Positions 1-7,447 of a stretch of 18,506 nt of DNA are shown one piece after another. The position numbers and the translations under genes were made by a program. The notes under the pieces are model-generated. The model worked only from the letters and a program-made list of their open reading frames with translations. It was not told where the DNA came from and did not search any database. This DNA comes from JBEKIK01 sp050013075 (GTDB taxonomy: Bacteria > Planctomycetota > Planctomycetia > Pirellulales > Thermoguttaceae). The stretch's first letter is position 1; each line of letters begins with the position of its first letter. The DNA is taken from NCBI GenBank assembly GCA_050013075.1, contig JBEKFZ010000081.1, positions 1 through 18,506 of the forward strand. The letters are read 5' to 3'.

Positions 1-2460
1 GACAATCCTCAACCGGCAAAACGTTACGTGATCGCCGATCATGGCGCCCTAGGCGACGCTCAGACGATCAACACCAAGGCGATACAGGCGGTAATCGACC
101 GCGCGGCGGCCGACGGCGGCGGGGTGATCGTTGTGCCCAAGGGAACTTTTCTTACCGGCGCAATATTCCTTAAACAAGGCGTGAACCTCCGCGTGGAAAA
201 AGACGGCGTGCTGAAAGGTTCGGCGAATGCGGAGGATTATCCAACGGTAAAAACCCGCTGGGAGGGCATCGAACGCGAATTCACCGCCGCACTGCTCAAT
301 GCCGTTGATCTAAACGGTGTGGAACTAAGCGGCGAGGGAACGATCGACGGCTCCGGCGATCTGTGGGTCGAGAATTACAATCGCCTTAAGCAACAGCCGC
401 AAGACGCCAGGCGTTCCGGCTATACTCCCACATTGCCGCCGCGCCCGCGCTTGATTTGTTTTCAAAACTGCCGCCGTGTGAACATCTCCGGCCTGACGTT
501 AAAAAATCAGGCCTTGTGGTGCCTGCACATTCTTTATTGCGAGGACGTAATTGTTGACGGGCTGAAAATCCGCGCCGATCACGACATACCCAGTTCCGAC
601 GGCATCGACGTCGATTCCAGCCGGAAGGTGCTCATTACGAAATGCGACATAGACGTCAACGACGACTGCATCTCGATCAAGTCGGGCAAGGACGCCGACG
701 GCCTGCGCGTGAACCGGCCCAGCGAGGACATCGTCATCGAAAAGTGCCGGTTCGGTTACGGGCACGGGGGCGTGGCCATCGGCAGCGAAGTCTCCGGCGG
801 CATCCGCAACGTCGAGGTCCGCGATTGCACGGCCGAAGACGACAATTGGGAGCCGATCCGCTTCAAGTCGCAGCCCAGCCGCGGCGGAGTGGTGGAAAAT
901 ATCATTTACCGGAATATCGAACTTAAAAATACCCGGAATGCACTGACTTTTAACATGCAGTGGCGAATGGTGCCGCCCATCGCCCCGCCGGCAAAGGTCC
1001 TGACAGTGGTCCGCAACGTGAAAATCATCAACGTCACCGGCACGGTCAAGTCCGCCGGATCAATGCACGGAATGAAGGACAGTCCCATAGAGAACGTGAA
1101 GTTCGAGAACTGTAAAATTTCCGCCCAAAAAGGCCTGACCCTGGAGAATGTGAAGAACGTCGATCTGTCGGGCCTGGATCTTAAGGTCGAGCAAGGCGAG
1201 CCGATTATCTGGAAAGGCGCAAAACCTGAAGAAGCCCAGCCGGCAAAGCGCTATGTGATCACCGATCACGGCGCAATCGGCGACGCCCAAACGCTCAACA
1301 CCAAGGCAATTCAGGCGACAATCGATAAATGCTCGGCCGACGGCGGCGGGGTGGTCGATGTGCCCAAGGGAACTTTTATCACAGGCGCGATCTTCCTCAA
1401 ACAAGGCGTAAACCTGCAAATCGAAAAAGACGGCACGCTCAAGGGCACGACCGAACAGAAGGAGTATCCGGTGGTGAAAACCCGCTGGGAGGGCGCGGAA
1501 ACCGAGCGCTCCGCAGCCTTGCTCAACGCCGTCGATCTTAACGGCGTGGAACTCACCGGCGAGGGCACGATCGACGGTTCCGGCGAGGAATGGGTGCAGC
1601 TTTTCAACGAGACAAACGCGCAAAAAGGCATCCCACCTAAAACTAAGGTGCCGGTTCCCCCGCCCGGACGGCCGAAGTTAATATGTTTCCAGAACTGCCG
1701 CAACGTCCGCATTAGCGACCTGAGCTTGTTGAACCCGGCCTCTTGGGGACTGCACATCCTTTACAGCGAAGACGTGGTCGTGCGGAACCTCAAAAGCCGG
1801 GCAGCTCACAACATCCCCAATTCCGACGGAATCGACGTCGATTCCAGCCGGCGCGTGCTGATCTCCGCTTGCGACATCGACTCCAACGACGACTGCATCT
1901 CGATCAAGGCCGGCCGCGACGCAGAGGGACTGCGCGTGAACCGGCCCAGCCAGGATATCGTGGTCGAAAAGTGCCGCTGGGGCTACGGACACGGAGGGGT
2001 GGCCATCGGAAGCGAAACCTCCGGATCGATCCGCAACGTCGAGGTCCGCGATTGCACCGCCGAAGACGGCAACTGGGCCCCGGTCCGCATCAAGTCAACG
2101 GCCAGCCGCGGCGGAGTCGTCGAGAACATAATTTTCAAAAATATAAAAATGCACGACGTTCGCCGAGCCTTCGAGTTCAACCTGCTATATTCAGCGGCCA
2201 ACGCCGGCAATCCTCCGGCAAAAGTCCTGGTGGCGGTCCGCAACGTGCAACTGATAAACATCTCGGGAGACGCCAAAAACGCGGGAATAATGTACGGGCT
2301 TCCCGACAGCCCAATCAGGGACGTGCGGTTTGAAAATTGCACAATCTCCACGCAAAAGGGGCTTGAAGTTCAAAATGTGAATGACGTGGATTTTTCCGGC
2401 CTGAAACTGACCGTCAAGGAAGGCGACCCCATTATTCGAAAAGACGCAAAACCTGAATAG
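1..2460 (+). CDS. Tandem double-domain GH28 polygalacturonase-like protein (5' end outside window)
   Basis: Predicted to hydrolyse alpha-1,4-galacturonosyl bonds in pectin (GH28, parallel beta-helix). The frame is open from base 1 and reads DNPQPAKRYV before the first possible start (GTG, 28), so the gene begins outside the window. It holds two near-complete GH28 copies, about 28-1254 and 1255-2460, roughly two-thirds identical by eye. Numbering from the GTG at 28, copy 1 has D191 (SSDGID), D212/D213 (NDDC), H246 (GHG) and R278/K280 (RFK). Copy 2 has D600, D621/D622, H655 and R687/K689 (RIK), always 409 residues later. These match the GH28 NTD, DD, GHG and RIK motifs, with NT of the first motif replaced by SS or NS. 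Both copies should therefore be active. The join reads AKPEEAQPAKRYV, and the window-edge residues QPAKRYV repeat that linker, so a third copy or just a secretion signal may lie upstream. Family call is firm; endo versus exo mode is not decided. Confidence 0.93.
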   Translation, partial: DNPQPAKRYVIADHGALGDAQTINTKAIQAVIDRAAADGGGVIVVPKGTFLTGAIFLKQGVNLRVEKDGVLKGSANAEDYPTVKTRWEGIEREFTAALLNAVDLNGVELSGEGTIDGSGDLWVENYNRLKQQPQDARRSGYTPTLPPRPRLICFQNCRRVNISGLTLKNQALWCLHILYCEDVIVDGLKIRADHDIPSSDGIDVDSSRKVLITKCDIDVNDDCISIKSGKDADGLRVNRPSEDIVIEKCRFGYGHGGVAIGSEVSGGIRNVEVRDCTAEDDNWEPIRFKSQPSRGGVVENIIYRNIELKNTRNALTFNMQWRMVPPIAPPAKVLTVVRNVKIINVTGTVKSAGSMHGMKDSPIENVKFENCKISAQKGLTLENVKNVDLSGLDLKVEQGEPIIWKGAKPEEAQPAKRYVITDHGAIGDAQTLNTKAIQATIDKCSADGGGVVDVPKGTFITGAIFLKQGVNLQIEKDGTLKGTTEQKEYPVVKTRWEGAETERSAALLNAVDLNGVELTGEGTIDGSGEEWVQLFNETNAQKGIPPKTKVPVPPPGRPKLICFQNCRNVRISDLSLLNPASWGLHILYSEDVVVRNLKSRAAHNIPNSDGIDVDSSRRVLISACDIDSNDDCISIKAGRDAEGLRVNRPSQDIVVEKCRWGYGHGGVAIGSETSGSIRNVEVRDCTAEDGNWAPVRIKSTASRGGVVENIIFKNIKMHDVRRAFEFNLLYSAANAGNPPAKVLVAVRNVQLINISGDAKNAGIMYGLPDSPIRDVRFENCTISTQKGLEVQNVNDVDFSGLKLTVKEGDPIIRKDAKPE

Positions 2461-2463
2461 CTA

Positions 2464-2563
2464 ACAAACCGTTTGAGGTTTCACAACATCACCCGCTTGC
2501 GGTTTCGGAATATCACCCGCTTGCGGTTTCGCGAGATATCACCCGCTTGCGGTTTCGCGATAT
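2464..2563. repeat. Short tandem intergenic repeat, about 4 units of 24-26 bp
   Basis: Three units beginning at 2488, 2512 and 2538 share the core ATCACCCGCTTGCGGTTTCG. A fourth, more diverged unit starts near 2464, matching about 16 of 24 bases. Each core contains CCGC-TT-GCGG, a 4-bp hairpin. The array fills nearly all of the 126 bases between the GH28 stop and the next gene, ending just before its ribosome binding site. The CGCTTGCG centre recurs in the palindrome at 8898-8915. There are no spacers, so it is not CRISPR. A role in mRNA processing, or no role, are both possible. Confidence 0.85.
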
Positions 2564-2586
2564 TATATTAAAGGATCAAATTGAAC

Positions 2587-4575
2587 ATGTTCTGCAATAA
2601 TCTTGCACCCATCCGAATAGTACATTTATTAATTTTGTCCTTATGCGTTTTTGCCGGCGCGATATCCGCGCGGGCCGCCAATTCGGCACGGTGGGACGTT
2701 TACGCCCAAGAGCCTGACGACTGGTTTCATACTGACAAAGGACGGGAAACCATCGAAAACGTCTTGTCCTGGCAGGATGTTGAAGGCGGCTGGCCGAAGA
2801 ACCAAGACAACACGGCAAAACCCTTTACCGGCGAAAAAAAAGAGATTCGCGGCTCGTTCGACAACGGAGCGACCACGCCGGAAATACGCTTTCTGGCCCG
2901 GGCCTATCGCATCACCAAGGACGAGCGTTGCCTGGAGGCCGTCAACAAGGGCCTGGACTTGCTGCTTAAGGCCCAGTATCCGACCGGCGGCTGGCCGCAA
3001 TCTTATCCGCCCGACCGTCAATATCATCGCTTCATCACTTTCAACGACGACGCCATGACGCGGGTAATGCGGCTGTTGGGCGACGCGGCCTCGTCGCCGG
3101 ATTTCGCTTTTCTCGATGCCAAGCGCCGCGCGGCGATAAAGCAGAGTTTCCAGAGGGGAATTCAATGTATTCTGAAATGCCAGATCGTCGTAAACGGCAG
3201 GCTCACAGTCTGGTGCGCCCAGCACGACGAAATAGATTTGAGCCCCCAGCACGGGCGGACGTACGAGTTGCCATCTTTAAGCGGCTACGAAAGCATAGGC
3301 GTATTGGAATTGTTGATGAGCCTGGATAATCCCAGCCCGGAAGTCATCCGCGCGGTTAAAAGCGGCGCGGAGTGGTACGCGGCTTCGAAAGTAACGGGCA
3401 TCCGTCAAATCCGGGTGGATGGCGATAGAAAAATCATCCCGGATAAGGACGCCCCGCCGCTTTGGGCACGGTTTTACGATATCGAAACCAATCGTCCGAT
3501 TTTCAGCGGCCGCGACGGGGTGAAAAAATTCAGCATGGACAAAATCGAACCCGAACGCCGCAACAATTACCGCTGGTACGTCGACAATGGCCGGTTTGTA
3601 GCCGAAAGTTATGCAAAGTGGCAAGAAAAATGGCTCAAGCCCGCCTCGGCGGGCATCGAAGACGAGATCAAGAGTGAAATCAAAAAGGCCGACGCCATTG
3701 TGGCCGCCGACGGTTCCGGCCGATTCAAGACCGTCGAGCAGGCCGTGGATGCCGCGCCCGCCGGACTTGAAAAACTATATATCATATTCGTTAAAAAGGG
3801 CATCTATAAAGGTCATCTCGCGATCCCGGCCGATAAGCGCTTCATTCATCTTGTAGGCGAAGATTGGGACACGACCGTTTTGACCGGAGATCTCAATGCA
3901 AATATTCCCGGGGCCGACGGCCTGCCGATCGGAACTTTCAAGACCGCCTCAACCGACGTCGCCGCCGATGATTTTTGCGCGGAAAACATCGCCTTTGAAA
4001 ACAGCTTCGGTACCGGCAGCCAGGCCTTGGCCGCGCGAATCCTGGGCGATCGCGGCGCGTTCAAGCGATGCCGGTTCCTGGGTTGGCAGGACACGCTTTT
4101 GATAAACGCCGGACGGCACTACTTCGACGAGTGTTACATCGCCGGGCACGTGGATTTTATTTTCGGCGCGGGCACGGCGTTTTTCGAAAAATGCCGCATC
4201 CATTGCCGCGATAAAGGATATGTCACGGCGGCCTCGACCCCGCAGGATCAGCCGTTCGGGTTCGTGTTTTCCAATTGCGCGATTACGGGCGAGCCGGGAA
4301 CAAAGAAAAGCTATCTTGGACGGCCTTGGCGGCCCTTTGCCGACGTGGCTTTTTTGAACACGGAAATGGCCGACACGATCCTGCCCGCCGGATGGAACAA
4401 TTGGCGCGACCCGGCGCGCGAAAAAACCGCCCGTTATGCCGAATACAAAAGCACCGGCTTAGGCGCGAATCCCAAAACCCGGGTTTCCTGGTCCAAACAA
4501 CTTACCGACGACCAGGCCAAAACCTACACGCCGCAAAACGTCCTCGGCGGGAAAGACGGCTGGAAACCGCAATAA
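2587..4575 (+). CDS. Secreted PL10 pectate lyase fused to CE8 pectin methylesterase
   Basis: Bifunctional pectinase: the C-terminal half would remove methyl esters from homogalacturonan and the N-terminal half cleave the exposed galacturonate chain by beta-elimination. ATG at 2587 follows AAAGGA at 2570-2575; an in-frame TTG at 2581 is an alternative start. Residues 1-30 are a signal peptide (hydrophobic core, ending ARA-ANS). PL10 spans about 35-350, with WQDVEGGWPKN, D92 (FDNGAT), D154/D155 (FNDDAM) and R224 (RTYELPSLSG). CE8 spans about 367-660, with QALA, D502 (GWQDT), D523 (GHVDFIFG) and R579 (YLGRPWR), the usual CE8 catalytic set. A charged linker (EDEIKSEIKKAD) joins the two. All key residues are present, so both halves should work. 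It sits downstream of the GH28 gene and 10 bases before the GH105 gene. Confidence 0.94.
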   Translation: MFCNNLAPIRIVHLLILSLCVFAGAISARAANSARWDVYAQEPDDWFHTDKGRETIENVLSWQDVEGGWPKNQDNTAKPFTGEKKEIRGSFDNGATTPEIRFLARAYRITKDERCLEAVNKGLDLLLKAQYPTGGWPQSYPPDRQYHRFITFNDDAMTRVMRLLGDAASSPDFAFLDAKRRAAIKQSFQRGIQCILKCQIVVNGRLTVWCAQHDEIDLSPQHGRTYELPSLSGYESIGVLELLMSLDNPSPEVIRAVKSGAEWYAASKVTGIRQIRVDGDRKIIPDKDAPPLWARFYDIETNRPIFSGRDGVKKFSMDKIEPERRNNYRWYVDNGRFVAESYAKWQEKWLKPASAGIEDEIKSEIKKADAIVAADGSGRFKTVEQAVDAAPAGLEKLYIIFVKKGIYKGHLAIPADKRFIHLVGEDWDTTVLTGDLNANIPGADGLPIGTFKTASTDVAADDFCAENIAFENSFGTGSQALAARILGDRGAFKRCRFLGWQDTLLINAGRHYFDECYIAGHVDFIFGAGTAFFEKCRIHCRDKGYVTAASTPQDQPFGFVFSNCAITGEPGTKKSYLGRPWRPFADVAFLNTEMADTILPAGWNNWRDPAREKTARYAEYKSTGLGANPKTRVSWSKQLTDDQAKTYTPQNVLGGKDGWKPQ

Positions 4576-4585
4576 GGATAAATAC

Positions 4586-5644
4586 ATGAATCTAAGCCGG
4601 CGGAATTTTCTTGCCGCGTCCTTGGCCGTCTCGGCGACCGGGTTGTGCGCGCCCGCGGCCGATGCGGTCAAAACACTCCCGGAAAAAACCGCCGCCGACA
4701 TGGTCGAGAAGGTCAAAAACGCCATGCTGGCCATGCAGCGGTATTCCTGGGAACAGGGCATGGCAGGACAGGCCGTCTGGGAATGGGGAGACCGTGAAAC
4801 GGCCGTGTTGCTTGCCAGTGCCTCGCTTATAAACACGACCGAGGACGGACGCCTGGCAGCCGTGGGCGGCGGGGCGACCGATCCGGCCATGGCCGGCGAA
4901 ATGGTTTGGCGGGCCGGACTCCTGACCGACGACGCGAACTTGCTCCGGGCGGCGGATAATCTGCTCGAGTTTTTACTGAAACGCGCCCCTCGGGCAAATG
5001 ACGGCACGCTTTATCACGTGTTCGGCAGTCCGGAGATATGGTCCGACAGTTTCAACACCGCCCCGCCGTACCTGGCCGTGCGCGGACGGTTCGACGAGGC
5101 GATCGGTCAGATCGAGGGCCTGCGCAATCGCCTCTGGGATGCTGATAAAAAGCTGCTCTCCCATATATGGAACGATGGCAAGAGGAAGTTCAAACGCAAG
5201 GATTTTTGGGGCGTGGGCAACGGCTGGGTCGCGGCCGGCATAACCCGCGTGATCCGGGCCCTGCCGCCCGAGCGCGGCAAGGATAAAAAGCGGCTCGTCG
5301 GGTATCTTAAGGACCTTGTCGATGGCTGCCTGGCGTTTCAACGCCCCGACGGATTGTTCCACGACGTGGTCGATAACCCGAATTCCTTCGTGGAAACCAA
5401 TCTAGGGCAAATGCTGAGCTACTCGATTTATACCGGGGTCGCGGCGGGTTGGCTTTCGGCCGATTACATTGCCGCGGCCTACCACATGCGTCAAGCGGCG
5501 TGGAAAAAGGTGGACCAAAATGGGTTCGTCCAAGGAGTATGCGGCGCCCCGAAATTCGATCGCCCCGGAGTTGCCGCCGAAGGGCAGGCGTTTTTTATCT
5601 TAATGGAATCGTCGGCGAAAAATTCGATGCGAAAGGAAGGATGA
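4586..5644 (+). CDS. GH105/GH88-family unsaturated galacturonyl hydrolase, Tat-exported
   Basis: Likely removes the 4,5-unsaturated galacturonate left at the non-reducing end after pectate or rhamnogalacturonan lyase action (YteR/YesR-like alpha/alpha barrel). At 352 residues it is normal for GH105. It starts with a twin-arginine signal (SRRNFLAA then a hydrophobic stretch ending CAPAADA), which suggests export in the folded state. IWSDSFNTAPPYLA carries D154, the expected catalytic aspartate, and WGVGNGWVAAG (N212-W214) is the family motif. EGQAFFIL near the C-terminus is also typical. AAGGA lies 7 bases before the ATG. The gene is 10 bases after the PL10-CE8 fusion, whose lyase would make its substrate. 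Whether it prefers galacturonyl-rhamnose or digalacturonate is not visible. Confidence 0.87.
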   Translation: MNLSRRNFLAASLAVSATGLCAPAADAVKTLPEKTAADMVEKVKNAMLAMQRYSWEQGMAGQAVWEWGDRETAVLLASASLINTTEDGRLAAVGGGATDPAMAGEMVWRAGLLTDDANLLRAADNLLEFLLKRAPRANDGTLYHVFGSPEIWSDSFNTAPPYLAVRGRFDEAIGQIEGLRNRLWDADKKLLSHIWNDGKRKFKRKDFWGVGNGWVAAGITRVIRALPPERGKDKKRLVGYLKDLVDGCLAFQRPDGLFHDVVDNPNSFVETNLGQMLSYSIYTGVAAGWLSADYIAAAYHMRQAAWKKVDQNGFVQGVCGAPKFDRPGVAAEGQAFFILMESSAKNSMRKEG

Positions 5645-5647
5645 TAT

Positions 5648-7354
5648 ATGCGAGCGGTTTTGACACTGACGATAATTGCCAAGATCCTTGTCGGCGGAGC
5701 GATTTTGGCCGGGGATGAATCTCAGTCCGCGCCGAGCGTTCAGAGCGGCGCGTTTCCAGTATCGATAAGCGTGGATGCAGCTCGGAGCAAGGGCGAATTG
5801 CGGCCGATATGGCGTTTTTTCGGGTGCGACGAACCGAATTACGCTTACATGAAGGACGGCAAAAAGCTGCTTGCGGAGCTTGGGCAACTGGGGCAGGGGA
5901 CAGTTTACTTCCGCGCGCACAACCTATTGACTACCGGCGACGGCACGCCGGCCTTGAAATGGGGCAGTTCCAACGCCTATACCGAGGACCCGCAAGGCAG
6001 GGCGATCTACGACTGGACCATCCTGGACCGCATCTTCGACACTTACCTCGAGCGCGGCCTGAAGCCGTACGTCGAGATCGGCTTTATGCCCAAGGCGCTT
6101 TCGACCAGCCCCGACCCGTATCAGCACCGTTGGACGCCGACGGCAAAATACGACGAAATCTATACCGGCTGGTCTTATCCGCCCAAGGATTACGCGAAAT
6201 GGGCGGAACTGATCTATCAGTGGGCCAAACATTGCGGAGAAAAATACGGCCAAACCGAGGCGGAGCATTGGTATTGGGAGGTGTGGAACGAAGCGAATAT
6301 CGGCTATTGGCGGGGCACGGCCGAGGAATTCTTCAAGCTGCACGATTTCGCCCTGGACGCCGTGCGCAAGGCACTGCCGAAGGCTCGCGTGGGCGGGCCG
6401 GATATGGCCGGCAGCGACGGCAGATTTCTGCGGGCCTTCGTTGAACATTGCCTGCGCGGCACTAATTATGCAACCGGAAAGACTGGCACGCCCATGGATT
6501 TTGTTTCCTTTCATGCCAAGGGGCAGCCCAGGTTTGTAAACGGACACGTGCAAATGGGCGTCGCCGAACAGTTAAGAACCATCGACCGGGGTTTCGCCGT
6601 TATTTCCTCCTTCCCGGAGCTTAAGGGCAAGCCGATTGTCATCGGCGAATCCGATCCCGACGGCTGCGCGGCCTGCCAAGGGCCGCAACTCGGATATCGC
6701 AACGGCACCATGTATTCGAGCTACACTGCCGCGAGTTTCGCCCGCAAGTACGAGCTGGCCGACAGGCACGGCGTGAATCTGGATGGCGCCTTGACCTGGG
6801 CCTTCGAGTTCGAGGGCCAGCCGTATTTTGCCGGGTTCCGCGTGCTGGCCACCAATGGCGTCGATCTGCCGGTTCTCAACGTGTTCCGCATGTTAAGCCT
6901 GATGGGCGGGCGGCGGGTGGCTGTGCAAAGTTCGGCCGGCGCGGCCCTGGACTCCATACTGAAAAACGGCGTCCGCGGCTCGCCCGACGTATCGGCCCTG
7001 GCCGGCTTGGAAGCGAAAAGATTGAGTGTGTTGGTTTGGCATTATCATGACGACGACACATCCGGCCCGGACGCCGCGGTGGAGCTGGCCGTAAGCGGAC
7101 TGCCCGTTGCTCTCGGCAGCGCGCGGCTGAAGCACTACCGCATCGACGAAAATCACGGCAATGCCTTTTCGGCGTGGAAAAGGATGAACTCCCCTCAGAC
7201 GCCGACGCCGCAGCAATACGCCGCACTCGAGGCAGCCGGCCGTTTAGCGCAAATCGAAGCACCGGCCACGGCGGCAATTGAAAACGGCAAGGCAACGCTG
7301 CGATTCACTGTGCCCAGGCAGGCGGTGTCGCTCGTTGTGCTGGAGTGGGAATGA
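5648..7354 (+). CDS. Secreted GH39-like glycosidase (beta-xylosidase type)
   Basis: A retaining TIM-barrel glycosidase resembling GH39, a family of beta-xylosidases, alpha-L-iduronidases and some arabinosidases or galactosidases. 568 residues. The N-terminus is weakly hydrophobic (AVLTLTIIAKILVGGAILAG), consistent with a signal peptide. WEVWNEAN carries E215, the expected acid/base; IVIGESDPDG carries E334, the likely nucleophile. The C-terminal third (about 420-568) is a beta-rich accessory domain ending in LVVLEWE, as usual in GH39. The start codon is 3 bases after the preceding stop, with AAGGA 6 bases upstream, so translation is probably coupled. In this context removal of xylose or arabinose from pectin side chains is plausible, but the substrate is inferred. 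The related GH5/GH30 clan remains a less likely alternative. Confidence 0.8.
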   Translation: MRAVLTLTIIAKILVGGAILAGDESQSAPSVQSGAFPVSISVDAARSKGELRPIWRFFGCDEPNYAYMKDGKKLLAELGQLGQGTVYFRAHNLLTTGDGTPALKWGSSNAYTEDPQGRAIYDWTILDRIFDTYLERGLKPYVEIGFMPKALSTSPDPYQHRWTPTAKYDEIYTGWSYPPKDYAKWAELIYQWAKHCGEKYGQTEAEHWYWEVWNEANIGYWRGTAEEFFKLHDFALDAVRKALPKARVGGPDMAGSDGRFLRAFVEHCLRGTNYATGKTGTPMDFVSFHAKGQPRFVNGHVQMGVAEQLRTIDRGFAVISSFPELKGKPIVIGESDPDGCAACQGPQLGYRNGTMYSSYTAASFARKYELADRHGVNLDGALTWAFEFEGQPYFAGFRVLATNGVDLPVLNVFRMLSLMGGRRVAVQSSAGAALDSILKNGVRGSPDVSALAGLEAKRLSVLVWHYHDDDTSGPDAAVELAVSGLPVALGSARLKHYRIDENHGNAFSAWKRMNSPQTPTPQQYAALEAAGRLAQIEAPATAAIENGKATLRFTVPRQAVSLVVLEWE

Positions 7355-7407
7355 TTTTTTCTCGACGGTCGCCTCGTCGGCCGTTGCATAGGAATTCGAT
7401 TTCTTTT

Positions 7408-7432
7408 CTCCGTGTTCTCCGTGACTCCGTGG
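7408..7432. repeat. CTCCGTG triplicate repeat between convergent genes
   Basis: CTCCGTG occurs at 7408-7414, 7417-7423 and 7425-7431 in the 93-base gap between the GH39 and GH27 stops, followed by GGTGG. I recognise this pattern (ACCACGGAG...ACACGGAG on the other strand) as a kind of short intergenic repeat seen in many bacterial genomes, including planctomycetes. That recollection is not checked here. No hairpin followed by a T-run is present in the gap. Confidence 0.6.
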
Positions 7433-7447
7433 TGGTTATTTTGTTGA

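Noticed and set aside
2464..2563. Possible CRISPR array
   Set aside because: Repeats are directly adjacent with no spacers, and no cas gene is nearby.
5924..6553. Long antisense reading frame within GH39, and similar ones in other enzyme genes
   Set aside because: They are shadows of GC-rich codon usage in the true genes; their peptides show no domain signatures or signals.
7363..7379. Hairpin CGACG...CGTCG after GH39 as a terminator
   Set aside because: The stem is only 5 bp and the T-run precedes it; no T-run follows on either strand.
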